Part shown: positions 37,200-48,737 of the stretch, one piece after another
Position numbering within the stretch: position 1 is the first letter of the stretch
Layout of the letters: the number at the start of each line of letters is the position of its first letter
NCBI GenBank assembly: GCA_964017065.1
Contig: OZ024788.1
Span: 1,506,305 to 1,570,304, forward strand
Reading direction: 5' to 3'
DNA: 64,000 bases
Source: Haliclona indistincta
Lineage: Eukaryota; Porifera; Demospongiae; Haplosclerida; Chalinidae
Made by a program: the position numbers and the translations under genes
The notes under the pieces: model-generated
What the model saw: only the letters and a program-made list of their open reading frames with translations
The model's database searches: none
Told to the model about the DNA's origin: nothing

Positions 37200-38390
37200 A
37201 CAGGTAACAATAGACTTCATTCTAAAAGTCACCCTCTAACACATTGCTGAGTAGGCACTCTGTTTCTTTTAGCCTTGACCTAATGGCTGCATACAGGCTC
37301 ACATTATTTTATTGTTGTTGTTTGCTTGTTCCTGTGTGCAGCAGGTGTCGTACCCTGTCCTTCAAAAGTGCCTAGTGCAGACTGTTTACTCTGGCACACT
37401 CGCATATTAACGATTATGCAATAACATGCGTGGGCGAGGTGATTAAGGGCAAGTGACGTTACGTCACAATTCTCTGTCTTTTTCTGTCAATTCTCTGTCT
37501 TTTCTTACAAACTACATGGAATTCTCAGAAACCTCTTACATGTATTCCTGGTTGTTGGTGAGGGTGGGGAAGTGCTAGCAAATACATGTAGTAAAACAAT
37601 TGTTGAACTTCTGAAGTGTAGACTCATGTGTTGCTGACGTGTTACGAAAATATCTGGATTTTGGAGGCACCAAAATAGTGGAGCTAATTGTAGTGTGCTG
37701 GTCATCTATACATGTAGCTGCATACATTGTAAAGTTCTCATTGATTCTCTATTATCCACAGTGCACAAGGTCAGGGCTTCTAGAAGTACTTCTTTCTACT
37801 TCATTTGCTGGCTCCAAGCAAGTACTACGGTGGAACCTCTGTGGCATCTGGAGACATGGACTCGCGTTAAAACTTATCTAATGCAGTTTATGGTTAAAAT
37901 GGACACATATCATTGATCAAATGCAGAGTCATGTGTATGTTTTATCCCCTCAGACCATTAACAATTTTTCTATCCCGTGTGGATTTGTGAGATACATGTA
38001 CCATTGCAGTTAATTTTGTTAATTCAAATTGAATGATGACATTATTTTTTGTGCTCTCTATTCTAATGACTGATTTATTTTTTACGCAGTGAAAATGCAA
38101 ACAGTGTCATAGATAGACTTAGAGCAGTAACTTTAGACGAAGGCTGATATTTATTCGGGCTCGCGCGGGTTGGTGATAAGTTTCATTGGCTGGAGGTCAC
38201 GTGATATGGTTTAATAACTAAACTAATAACTAGTAACTAGGTGTAAATTACATATCATGGACATCTATCCGTGATGGACACAGATAAAAGGGCAGATTGC
38301 ATGCGCAGAGCGAGCGCAGATATATATAGAGACTGTCAGACTGTTCGTTCCTGCTCCTGTCCTCTCTGCTGGTACGTATTGTTTGTGTAT
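37200..38390. other. gene-free stretch
   Basis: No exon supported. A ggtcacgtgatatgg block (E-box CACGTG) lies at 38195-38210, ahead of sequence that becomes the first unit of the 38.4/41.6-kb duplication. Confidence 0.35.
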
Positions 38391-38614
38391 ATATATTGAA
38401 CTACTGTTCCTACTTGTACTGTCTTAAATTAACTTCAAGCCTACTTTCTAGCTTGTTGGCAGTTGTTAGTATTATGTTCCTAATGTCCGTGTTATTGACA
38501 GCTTTTGTTGCTACTGTATACATGTGTGTGGTTTGCAAATTTCCTCCCTCTTTCTCACCCTGTCATTTTGACATTTCTATGACAGCTAGTGCAATGACCT
38601 CAGTTACACATTGG

Positions 38615-38729
38615 CACTAGGTATTGCCTCTAATGCCACTAGGTATTGCCTTTAATGCCACTAGGTATTGCCTTTAATGGTATTGCCTTTAATGTATGGC
38701 ACTAAGCACTAGGTATTGCCTTTAATGCC
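38615..38729 (+). repeat. 24-bp minisatellite (CACTAGGTATTGCCTTTAATGC)
   Basis: Four to five copies with one partial unit; copies differ by single bases. Confidence 0.85.
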
Positions 38730-39073
38730 TAAAGAATATTGATGATTGCACATTTCTAAACCATTTTTGAATCCGTGTTTCATGTACACTTGTCTTTGCC
38801 AGTGCCGGTGTTGTTAATTGTTCTTTCATTTTGAAACGTTCTTTTCTTGCTACCAGAGAGCTACTGTTCTCCTAAGCTTGTGTGGTGAGCTTTGTAGTTA
38901 AATTAGTAGCATGTTTCTGCATAGCCTTAGTGTGATATTTGATAGTGAGAAGCACAGCCTCGAATAGCTGAAGAATGTAATTACTGATAATTAAAAGTAA
39001 ATTCACTTCCGTAGTACTTCTGCATGCCTACCCACCAACCAACTATTAATTGTCTTTGTCACACACAGGTTGC

Positions 39074-39160
39074 CTGTGCTGCTCACCTGGCCCTTGTGCT
39101 GCTCCCCTGGCCCTTGTGCTGCTCACCTGGCCCTTGTGCTTCTCTTGGCCCTTGTGAGTG
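39074..39160 (+). repeat. 20-bp tandem repeat (GTGCTGCTCACCTGGCCCTT)
   Basis: Three full copies and one degenerate copy, followed by cttgtgagtg. Confidence 0.85.
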
Positions 39161-39311
39161 TTACCTTGTACACAATGTAAGTGTATCGTGTAAATCGCTA
39201 CTGTATGTACCAATTTTAACAAGTGACTTGCGTATTCCTAAATACACTGTAGCTTGTTTGTAGGCTAGCTGCACGCTGAGGCTCATGGATCCTGTTGGAC
39301 TTAGATAAACT

Positions 39312-39313
<2 letters not shown>

Positions 39314-39386
<73 letters not shown>
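39314..39386. repeat. (CA)n microsatellite
   Basis: About 36 CA dinucleotides, uninterrupted. Confidence 0.98.
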
Positions 39387-39389
<3 letters not shown>

Positions 39390-40229
39390 CTAGCAGCTGT
39401 GTATTTGCTAGCATGTAGACTTCTATTGTGCACAGTGTGATACAAGCTACATGTAGCTACATCCATGTATAAATACAATTTCTCATCTCTTAGTTCATGT
39501 ATTATCTGCTGACTAGCTGTAAGCTACAGTTGGCTCCAGCCCTCTTGATTCTGACCCTCATCACACTAGCTCATGAGTCCTGCTATGCACAAATGAATTT
39601 TGACTTGTTGTCGTCTATGTATTGCCACTGCATATACATGTACATGTACAGCCGGTGATTCAATCCTTAACAATAATGGCTTGAGGTTGTTGTGGCACTA
39701 AGCAAAAATGGTACCACAGATGTTCTGTACAGTGGTGCAGCTACATTGCATTTAGTTGTCCTTTAGTGATGATGAGTTCCATTATTATTGCGTGCTTGTT
39801 GACTGTATGGTTGTATTTCACTACATGCCACTCTATGTGCCAGTGGCTCGTAGAATCCGTGTTTGACATCTTTGCTGCATAGCGTGGTATTGCTAGTATT
39901 GTATTGTATTATTTGTGTTGTATTATTTGTATCTTTGTATTGCTTTAATGTTGTAACTGTAAATATACTATTATGTGTAAACCATAATGTGTAGACTGTA
40001 AATACTTTAGTTATTATTGTGTAAACGTACTAAGAATGTGTTGTAGAATAGTCTTTGATTCTTGCTATAAATAGCTGTATGATTGTGAATTAAAAGTCTT
40101 CTGTTAGTATTAACTTGATCACCTATCGAATGCACTAGTCCTGGGCACGATATCACACATAGCTTGTTGATACATTGTAATGTATCTTGTAGACTGTATA
40201 TTGAGCTTGTGTTGTTACTGTAATGCACC

Positions 40230-40480
40230 TTATTAGACCGTAGTTCAATGAAATTCTGCAATTTGATTGGTCCATTAGAGGTGTCTATTTGCCATAGACA
40301 CCTACTTAGAACACCTGCGTTTACTTAGACACCTCTTAATTAACCACGTTGTTAATAACCACAAAAAACATGGCGACGTTGAAAAACGCACGCGAGTTTA
40401 CACTGCCAGCGTTCGAAAACGCGCTGTTGTACGTCAAGAAAAGTCCGCGATAATCTTCGCGCGCTGCAACCAGCTCGCGA
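40230..40480 (+). mobile_element. transposon 5'-end-like block, inverted partner at 44400-44640
   Basis: GAAATTCTGCAATTTGATTGG, three spaced acttagaacacc-like words, TTAACCACGTTGTTAATAACC and ATGGCGACG followed by AAAAACGCA. The complement of 44400-44640 has the same blocks in the same order (ATGGCGTCG, AAAAACGCATGC). Two inverted copies 4 kb apart, possibly the 5' ends of one element family. The open frames after the ATG diverge and stop early. Confidence 0.6.
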
Positions 40481-41889
40481 CCCCACGTTTTTGTGGGATA
40501 GCTGCGACAGTTTTTGTGGCGAGTGTTACCAGGCCCTCATTCGGTAATTAATTATTAATTAGAGGGTGGGGCCTGGGGCGGAGGCTACAAGTTTTTAGGA
40601 TCAAACACCACACCTACATCTACGGAGGCGAACGGCAGAATATGACTAGATTATGAAACAATAATGATATTCATCATTCCAATGATTTGCGTGGGCACAA
40701 CTGGTAACCGTCACCTTATATTGTTACACTCCTTTTCTAATCTTGTTTTCATACTTTTTTCTGAAATCATCAACTCCAAGTCTTAGTTCATTTTTGTTGA
40801 AAATGTTTTTATTGTGTAATAAGTACACCATGTAGTTTGCGGACATTTTGCTTCACTCAGTGCCCCTCTCTTCTGCCACCCTAAGCTAGCAAAATTGCTA
40901 CTATTGACACCTATTTCACTGGTTGCCTGTACCTGTACCTTGATGTAACTATGTGCTTAGGAACTGTGTGTTTGTGTTTTAGATTGGGGGGAGACTTTGT
41001 TGTGCACAGTTTGATACCAGCTAGCTACATCGATGTCCATGTCATACAGTTTAGCATCAGCCTGTTCATGTGTGTTACTGAGAAAATAATTTTATGCTTA
41101 GCATCTGTACGCAAATTGTTGAAGTATTTATATGATTAGTTGCACATTTTGTTTGTCCCATATTCGGACCACCATGTTTGCGTATATATTATGTCCTTCC
41201 CCACTCCCACGTATTGTGTCGTTGTTGGTGTAAAATACTGAGCATTAACATACAGTATGTACAGTGTAGTTACATGTATAGCCTAGGTCAGTGAGTTTGT
41301 ACGAAGAAATCTATCATGCTTTAATGATAGTTTAGTTGTGTTCTTCTCCCAATCTAGTTTTCCTTAGTAATGACATAAACAGATTTTCTTTTCTTAGTTC
41401 TCCAGGCTGTCCTCCATCGCTGTCCTGCTGCTCTGTCCTTTGTCCTGCTGTGCCTCTCTGCTGGTATGTATTGTTGTGCATGTGTATGTATTAGACATTT
41501 GAGGGTGCCTCCCACTTACGCCTGATACTTTGTCTTCCCTAAGCTAGCTAGTCCTCTTTGTTCAGCAGAATGCTACTATTGCTGCCTTGTGTATATTGAA
41601 CTATTGTTGTTCAAGCTTGTTGCTGGTATATTGAGCCAATGTTTTTACTTTCTAGCTTGTTACCAGTATCTGTTCATCTTATTGTGTTGCTACTGTGTTG
41701 TTATACGCACATGTGTGTGGTTTGTAAATTTCCTCCCTCTTTCAACCCTGTCACTTTTGACGCTTTCCATGACAGTTAGTGCAATAATGATAGCATTTGA
41801 GACCTCAGTTACCTGCCGTGTGTTAAGGTGTTGTTAGTGTCTATGTCACATTGATTGGTGTTACTCTTCTAATCGTGTATCAATGATGT

Positions 41890-42990
41890 AGTGTCAAGGG
41901 CATGCAACTTCGTATTTTCAAGCATTTGGTTTTGATAATTGTAATCAATCTTCTCTAGCAATAACGTGTTAGCGAAAAATAATGCTTAGCATCTGTGCAC
42001 AAATTGTCAAAGTACATGATTAGTTGCACATTTATTTTTGTTTGTTCCATATTCAGACCACCATGTTAGTGTATAATGTGCTTGGAATAGGCCATTCCCA
42101 CTAAGTGCCCAAGGAATTTAATTAGCATTAATAGCTTGTAAATTGACTTCTAGGTAGGCAGGGCTAACTCTGGGGGAAGAATGAGTTACGTAAGCGCTAA
42201 AAATAATACACGAATTTATATGGCGCTTATGGAGAATGTATCGACACTTTTGAGGACTGTGTAGCGCTCTTTGTATGCTGCACAGCTGCGTAGCTTTGCT
42301 GGTTGCGTTCGTCTAAATACTAAGTATTTGACCCCAAGTCTGGCCTCCTACTATTGTGTCTTCCGAAGCTGGTTAGTTGACCTTCACCTGAAGCTGCTAC
42401 TGGTCTATATTATTTTATTGTGTGTACATTAATCCTAGCGTTTCAAGCCTCAGTTACCTGTTGTGTTGTTAGTGTCCATGTCGCATTCCTCTTCTCGTAC
42501 ATGCATATCCTGATCATGTATCAAAAGATGTAATGGTATAAGAGCTTCATATAATATGTATCTTCAAGCATTAATTTTGGTATCGAGAATTGTAATCAAT
42601 TACATGTAGTATCAGTGTTGTATCTGCTACCACTCTAGTATGGTCCTGTAAACAGTCATACATTTGTACTGTATATCATCGGTGTATTATGCTTGTGTAT
42701 TTCCCACTGGGTGGTGTGATGTGAATGTGTTGTGCAAGTTAGTCTACCCTTTATGCTCTATCAGCAGTTTATCGTATGCATCGGCTCACATGCATGTTCA
42801 TTGTGTGTTGTTTCATGCCTTCCGTACTGCTATTTCTCTTAGTACATTGCATGTACTTGTGCCCACATGTGTGTACATGTATTTTCGGTTACTCATAGAA
42901 TCAGGTGATTGGAATCTGTGGTTACTGGTCAATTTTAGTAGTGACAATGAGTTGGTTCCTCTAATTGGTTTTGATGTGCTGTGAATAATT
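41890..42990. other. gene-free stretch with decayed copies of the 38.4/41.6-kb unit
   Basis: No exon supported. 42420-42500 keeps cctcagttacctgttgtgttgttagtgtc from the neighbouring units. Confidence 0.35.
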
Positions 42991-43006
42991 ATGTTTTGCA
43001 AGTTAG

Positions 43007-43846
43007 GGGTGTCTGTATTCACTGGAATGGACTACTGGAATGGAATAGTGGAATGGAATACTGGAATACAAAACCACACCCAAAATGACCAAAAGCCCAA
43101 CTTTGCTCCGCCCACAAGATGGCGTCTTCCATTGTGAACAAACAGTTTTTCTATCGTAGCTTAGAAAAAGATTTGATTCACGCACTTATACTTCGTAGTT
43201 AGCTTCTCCATTCTTAAGCGCTTATAGTGAGACCCAAAGTAGCGCTTCTACACAGCTGGAAGATAGTAAATCGAAGCGTCGTCACTAACTTACGAATTCA
43301 AACTTCCCGCTCTTGCATGATCGTCGCTCGATGATAGAAACAGCAATACTAGTGGCTTCTAGCAACTGCAGATGGCTAGGGACGTCTGTACTACACCTGT
43401 GACCATCGGTTTCTGCTGTGATTTAAATCTCGTATTGCCCGAAAGTTGCAAGCTACAGGTATATGGTATTTATACCATAAAGCACTCTCAGGTAAGCTTC
43501 CCATGGCTAAGGCTACCAAGCACTGATACAAACCTACTGTTGCGAGAAGCTAGTAGTATCGCAGTTTCGCGACGATCGTGCAAGAGCGGGAAGTTGCTTC
43601 GATTTACTATCTTCCAGCCGTGTAGAAGCAATACTTTGGGTCTCACTAGAAGCGCTTAAGCATGGAGAAGCTAAGTACGAAGTGTAAGTACGTGGATCAA
43701 ATCTTTTTCTAAGCTACGATAGAAAAACTGTTTGTTCACAACGGACGACGCCATCTTGTGGGCGGGCGTTTGGACATTTGGGTGTGGTTTTGTATTCCAT
43801 TCCACTATTCCATTCCAGTAGTCCATTCCAGCGAATACAGACACCC
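43007..43846. mobile_element. Mutator-like foldback element with 9-bp target duplication
   Basis: 840 bp. GCAAGTTAG is duplicated exactly at 42998-43006 and 43847-43855. Termini GGGTGTCTGTATTC followed by ACTACTGGAATGGAAT; the inverted repeats extend about 300 bp inward (ctggaagatagtaaatcgaa is in both arms). Exact 9-bp duplication, GGG terminus and very long TIRs are the Mutator-like signature. A CAAGATGGCGTC motif lies in both arms. A 95-codon frame at 43372 shows no domain. Confidence 0.93.
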
Positions 43847-43859
43847 GCAAGTTAGTCTA

Positions 43860-44390
43860 CTCTTTAGTGCCTCTCCATCAGCTTATTCTTGAATTGTCTA
43901 TGTGTGCAGTGTGGACCTGTTCACCATGTGTTGTATGTTTCATGCCTTGTTAGCTTACTGCTGTCTTTATAGACACTTACACACTTAACCATCACATAGA
44001 ACTGTGTCCGTCATATCTTTCAATTCACTATTGCAAAACAACAAAAGGAATTCAGGCTTTGCTTAAATCTCCTTTGATAACACAATACACTTATACTTTG
44101 TCCTGAATGAAGATAGATACATGCAGAGGGTCATGGGCACTACACGTCCTTAGACGACCAATTCCTTTCTATGTATAAAGCTAAGAACAAATTTTCGTGG
44201 AGTTCAAATTTTTGAGAGGATGAACAACCTTGAAAATTAAATCTCTTGAAAATTTAAATATTTCTCCCTTGAAAGTTTGTGTCTATATATAGGTTAGACG
44301 CTGGTTTCTCAGTTTTTATGTGATTTAGAGCACCGCGGAAACCGATGTATAGACGTCCCGAGCGCGTAGCGCGAGGGCGTCTATTTTGGT
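43860..44390. other. gene-free stretch with a small palindrome
   Basis: 44353-44388 (gacgtcccgagcgcgtagcgcgagggcgtc) is a 30-bp imperfect hairpin at the base of the 44400 block. Nothing else recognised. Confidence 0.4.
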
Positions 44391-44399
44391 TTTCAAGGT

Positions 44400-44640
44400 G
44401 GCGCTCAAGGTAGTAGAGAGCCCAGAGAAGTCGCCAAAGTCAAGTGACGGCGCGTTTTTGGACAGCAGTGTAACTTGCATGCGTTTTTCGACGACGCCAT
44501 TTTGTTGTGGTTATTAATGACGTAGTTAATTAGTGGTGTTCTAAGTGAATTTACTGGTGTTCTAAGTGGATTTGCAGGTGTTCTACTTGATTTAGAACAC
44601 CAGTAATTAACCAATCAAATTGCAGAATTTCACTTATTTT
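44400..44640 (-). mobile_element. transposon 5'-end-like block, inverted partner of 40230-40480
   Basis: On the minus strand the order is GAAATTCTGCAATTTGATTGG, repeated ACTTAGAACACC words, TAATAACCACAACAAAATGG and CGTCGTCGAAAAACGCATGC. The three AGAACACC words look like binding sites. A short frame after the ATG (44614 downward) has no known domain. Confidence 0.6.
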
Positions 44641-44946
44641 CCTCTTGCTATGGTCTAAGGTATTGTGTTTAGCAGCTGTCTCGTCCCTTGTTTGCTTGCT
44701 GCTACTTCTTGTGTTCTCTCTCTCAGACTCATTTCACTGCTGCTGCTCGCCACTGCGCTCCTCCACTGCTGCTCCTCGCCTCGCAGCTGCTCCCTCACCT
44801 TATTGTGAGTGCCACCATGTATAAAATACAATGTATTGCTACTACCACCTAAGACTCATTTCACACTTTGTTTGTCCATTACTAGCATAAGCAATTACTA
44901 AGTAGGGACTTACTGATGTTTACCGAGGCTATGATCCTGTATCCGA

Positions 44947-45049
44947 GGATCTACGCGATTTAGGATCTCGAGCGCCGTTGCTATATAGCATCTGAGCATA
45001 GCGAAGATGCTATGGTAACGGCGTGAGGGCTTCTAAATCGCGTAGATCC
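44947..45049. repeat. hairpin with 48-bp imperfect arms
   Basis: GGATCTACGCGATTTAG at 44947 pairs with CTAAATCGCGTAGATCC ending at 45049; inner arms gcgccgttgctatagcatc / gatgctatggtaacggcg. Possible minimal foldback transposon. Confidence 0.85.
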
Positions 45050-45356
45050 AATTGGATGCGTTGTCTAACTGATTTAGATTATAGCAACAGCAGACAGAAA
45101 CGACGCAAGCCACGAGCAAAGACGCACGAGCACTGTAAAAAATAGTCTATACCGCACGGCGGGATTACAGAGTCACGGGATTGTTCCCAAAATAGCAATT
45201 TGCTACTGTAGGTCCTCCACCCACCTCCTTCGTGGGAGACGTTCGTGTGTATTATTATGCCCATTGTTAGCTGTGCCCTGTTCCTAATTGTGTTTTAGAT
45301 ACATGTAGAAGATGGCTACTTGGTTAGTATTAGTGTATACATCACTGGTGACAGTT

Positions 45357-45440
45357 GGTCGATCACGTTCTATAACAGGTCGATCACATTCTATAACACA
45401 CCGATCATGTTCTATAACAGGTCAATCACGTGCGACACAA
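45357..45440 (+). repeat. 21-bp tandem repeat, four copies
   Basis: Unit GGTCGATCACGTTCTATAACA; copies 1-3 are nearly identical, copy 4 is diverged. 21 bp equals seven codons, so open frames from ATG 45312 and 45320 are kept open through it, but no splice or domain support makes them genes. Confidence 0.85.
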
Positions 45441-45946
45441 GATGCATGCTGTCACAAAGAACACAAAATTTCTCTTACAATGGTCAATGTAACAAAAAAG
45501 TTCAGCTAACACATAAAAACAACATGTCAACATTATGCTTGGAAGATCGTTGTTGAATTCTACTGGAAAGTGGGTTCCTTGATCATACTTTGATGCCAGG
45601 ATCTTTATTCATTGCTTTCTAAATGACTGTCCCTCTCCCAGTACCCACGAGTGTTGATTAAAGCTTCCCCAACTACACAAAGACGTGATTCAAAGGGGCA
45701 CGCCAAGAACATGTGGGACTTACTGTCAGCAAAACGTTACACCAAGTAGCCTGAGCCATAACAGTAACACAAACAGCATTATTCACCATCGAGACAAGGC
45801 AGCAACACCAGAAACAGGCGAGCTGAGCAGCAGCGCCTAGCCAACGAATCCATATTGAGCGCCAAGCGGTCAGAGGATGACGTCAGCAGTTGCTAAACTG
45901 TAGGTTAACGCCTTTGATCTTATGACTTCCAGAGTAATAAATGTGT

Positions 45947-46010
45947 CAATGTATGGGCGTGTTCGCGCTTCGGGATATTTCCCGTAGCGCGAACACACCC
46001 ATACATTAAC
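45947..46010. repeat. perfect-arm hairpin of about 60 bp
   Basis: aatgtatgggcgtgttcgcg and cgcgaacacacccatacatt flank a cttcgggatatttcccgtag centre. Flanking agtaat/attact words extend the symmetry. Probably a minimal MITE. Confidence 0.8.
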
Positions 46011-46036
46011 CATTACTTCACACATATTAGTATGTA

Positions 46037-46350
46037 CAGGGTTTTTCAGGTCACTTGTCGCAGTGAAAACGTCGACAATTCAACGAGGCCACGCCCACTT
46101 ATCCAGCATCACAGAAAGTCGCTAAAAACGCTTGTATTATGCAGTAAGGTGCAAAAATGTAGAGTGTCTTGCTGTTAAATCACCAAGTATAGTGTATGCT
46201 TTGAATACAAAGGTCAAGCTTCGCTCAGCAAAAGCAGCGCGCACAATACTACGAGCGTTTCTTTTCGGCAACTTTCTGTGGTGCTGGATAAGTGGGCGTG
46301 GCCTCATTGAATTGTCGTTTTCCTCTCGACAAGTGACCTGAAAAACCCTG
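46037..46350. mobile_element. MITE flanked by TA, termini CAGGGTTTTTCAGGTCACTTG
   Basis: 314 bp with near-perfect inverted repeats of about 70 bp (cagggtttttcaggtcactt, gaggccacgcccacttatcc, agcatcacagaaagt). TA on each side fits a 2-bp duplication as in mariner-like elements, but this could be shared palindrome. Relative at 31833-32088. Confidence 0.82.
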
Positions 46351-46800
46351 TACTTTGATGTGTCTATATAGCAGTTGTGTGATAGTGACTTGGTCAGTGT
46401 GTAGACTACTATTGTGCACCAAGCTCTTGTATTTCTCACTGGATGATGTGATGTGAATAATATGTTGTGCAAGTTAGTCTAGTCTTTACTGCCTCTCCAT
46501 CAGCTGCTAGAATGTCATACAGTTTAGCATCAGCTTGTTCATGTGTGTTACATGTACATGTAGTGTTTCACGCCTTTCTTACTGCTGTGACTAAACCTAC
46601 TGGTACACTTGCAATTACCTACTGTTTCTCAGTCATTGTCACACAGGCTCTGCGGGCTCCTGGCCATTGTGTGCTCCTGGCTTTTGTGCTGCTTGCTTGC
46701 TCCCCACTGGTGTCCTCTCCACTGTGAGTTCCTTTTATAATAGTGGTGCATTCCTGCATGGAAATCGATGAAGCAGCGCCGCTATCATAGGGTTAGGGTT

Positions 46801-46833
46801 AAGTGTCCTTGGCTGTTTCAGCCAAGGACACTT
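46801..46833. repeat. perfect 15-bp stem hairpin after two TTAGGG units
   Basis: AAGTGTCCTTGGCTG, loop TTT, then the exact complement. GGGTTAGGGTT precedes it at 46788. It lies 186 bp upstream of the kinase-gene start codon. Bidirectional terminator, insertion scar or regulatory hairpin cannot be told apart. Confidence 0.85.
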
Positions 46834-47018
46834 AGTTGTCACACACGAAATTTTGAACTGCCCTAGCAACGAAAAATTTTGGCCGGGGATGTACTAGGAC
46901 TAAGTATGTTCTTGCATAGATAATAACCATAAGAGGATTACCCACAGCTACCCTATATTTTTATCTTATCTTAAATTTTACCCTCAGTTTGCTGTCTGTG
47001 CTCATGTGATTTTTAAGT

Positions 47019-48705
47019 ATGGCCACTTCAAGCAATTTCACTATGATCACTCGAAGTAAGGCTCGCTCAAGAAGTGAAGCAGCGGTTCTAAAATGTAGAA
47101 AAGGTATTTAGATAGATTGATGAATTGTGCCTTAGACAGGCAGTCAAGTCCTATTTATACAATTATACTTTTTTTATTATAGAGTCAGAGTCAACTCCCT
47201 CCAAAGAACGAGCGTCTTCTGAGTTAAAACCTTTTTCTGAAATCTTCCATCATAACCTTGTTGAAATTTCTGGTGCCTTTTCTACTGTTGGATTAAGTCA
47301 AGAAGCGTTCACTGTACAATCCTTAAGAGTGAATGAGAAAAAGCAATACAGTTTTCTTGTTCACAGAGATAAACCGCTAAGTGGAGATTTTAGACTCGGA
47401 AAGTTTGTTTGTGAGTGTTTGAAGCGTGCTCATTCTACTGCTAATGTTTGGGTGTATGTTGACAAGGAAATCGAAGTAATGAAAAAAATACATTCATTTG
47501 GGTGTTCATCGACCTTTCGCCCAGACACCTGTGTGTGTCTAGATATTGACGGTTACACCTTGCCAATTGTGGACATGGAAGTGCAATCGTCGCCATTCGA
47601 AAATTCTGTTTGTAAAAACGTCGCCAATGTAATAGCCTTATTGCGTCTATTACGTCATGTAAATCTTGATATTTGTGAACTGTCAGGGTTTACATTCCCT
47701 AGCGAAGGAAGTAAAGAGAGACCAAATAGTCCTCGTTGTGCTGTTAAGTCCACAGTTTCTTGGAAAATGTTTCGGTTCGTCGTAGTCTTTGCTGATATTG
47801 AAATGGAGAGTGTTAGTAGTGAAATAACTGCTGAATTTAAAAGAATTCAAAGCAAGTTAAATACATGTAGTGTTCCTGAACACTTTGTTTATTTTTGTCC
47901 GTTGTCAGAAGAAGATATGCAGAACTTCCACAAATCTGCCGTTCAGGTTGAATCGAGGTTTAGCATAATTGTTCAATCACCATTGGAAAACAAAATTTAC
48001 AAGTATTCCCCTTACTTAACACTGACTTTTGATTTGTTTCAAAGAACGATCGAGGAAGACCCAGCCAGTTCCAGTCATTTCTTGCTCTCAGCCCCCAAAC
48101 GTAAGCGTGTTTATAACACTACTTTTCTTGTTTTTGATCTATTAAATGAACCACTGTCTGCGAGTGAGGCTTGTACTTGCTTGGCTGAATTGGTAGAAGA
48201 AATTGCTGCCGCTCTTCAACAATTGCATGGTTATGGATATGCTCATCTGGACGTTCGACTCCCAAACATATGTTTTAGAGATTCGAAACCTGTGCTTATA
48301 GACTTCGACCGTGTTTGCATGACAGGAACATCTGCCAGCTTAGAAAACAAATATCATGGTCAAATGTATAAGGCAGAAACAGGTTGGCTTATCGAACAGT
48401 TAGACTGGAAGCAACTAGGAATTATGATAGTTCAAATACTTGATAAAATTGACCCAGCCGAATATCACAATATTCGATTACCCGAAAAAGGCAAAACCAC
48501 ACTAAACCTTGATGAAAATCAATTCATAAAAACTCTGATTGAAGAAGGTATGCTAAAATTGTTTTGAAGGTGTATGCTATAATTTGATTTATTGTTCTTT
48601 TCAATAGGGAGGTGGGATCCATCTTCCTTTCGTACAAGCGAAATTGCAAAGACTTACAAGCAAACAATCCAGAGCATATTAGCATCTAGAACAACAGAAA
48701 CTTAA
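47019..48705 (+). CDS. PD-(D/E)XK-like plus divergent protein-kinase fusion (Crinkler-type architecture)
   Basis: Three exons, 47019-47103, 47183-48547 and 48608-48705, with matching phases and 60-79-bp introns, give 515 codons from ATG 47019 to TAA 48705. The downstream third exon is required: reading on past 48547 would stop after 6 codons. Residues 141-163 hold R-P-D, a hydrophobic strand and M-E-V-Q, which fits the D...ExK core of PD-(D/E)XK nucleases with Lys replaced by Gln. Residues about 340-480 are a kinase C-lobe: HLDVRLPN (HRD with Arg to Leu; Asp385 and Asn390 kept), then IDFDR (DFG with Gly to Asp; Asp402 kept) and a LDWKQLG helix. A glycine loop and VAIK lysine are not evident. 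Nuclease-kinase fusions are known among Crinkler-like proteins; the match is by architecture only, and activity is uncertain. Confidence 0.72.
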
Positions 48706-48737
48706 TATAATTTATTGCATTTTGTAGCGCTCTGCGT

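Larger units (their letters stand above)
38396..41880. repeat. diverged duplication, units at about 38.4 and 41.6 kb
   Basis: 38380-38620 and 41585-41820 match in order: tatattgaact, ctttctagcttgtt, tgtgtggttt, aaatttcctccctcttt, ctatgacagctagtgcaat and gacctcagttacc. Each is preceded by a CT-rich exon-like segment ending CTCTCTGCTG before GTACGTATTG or GTATGTATTG (38371 and 41463). Decayed relatives occur near 42.4, 44.7 and 46.6 kb. Coding content is not supported. Confidence 0.55.

Noticed and set aside
45312..45556. Small secreted-like protein with seven-residue repeats
   Set aside because: The open frame is explained by a 21-bp tandem repeat; two overlapping frames are open equally and no signal or domain is convincing.
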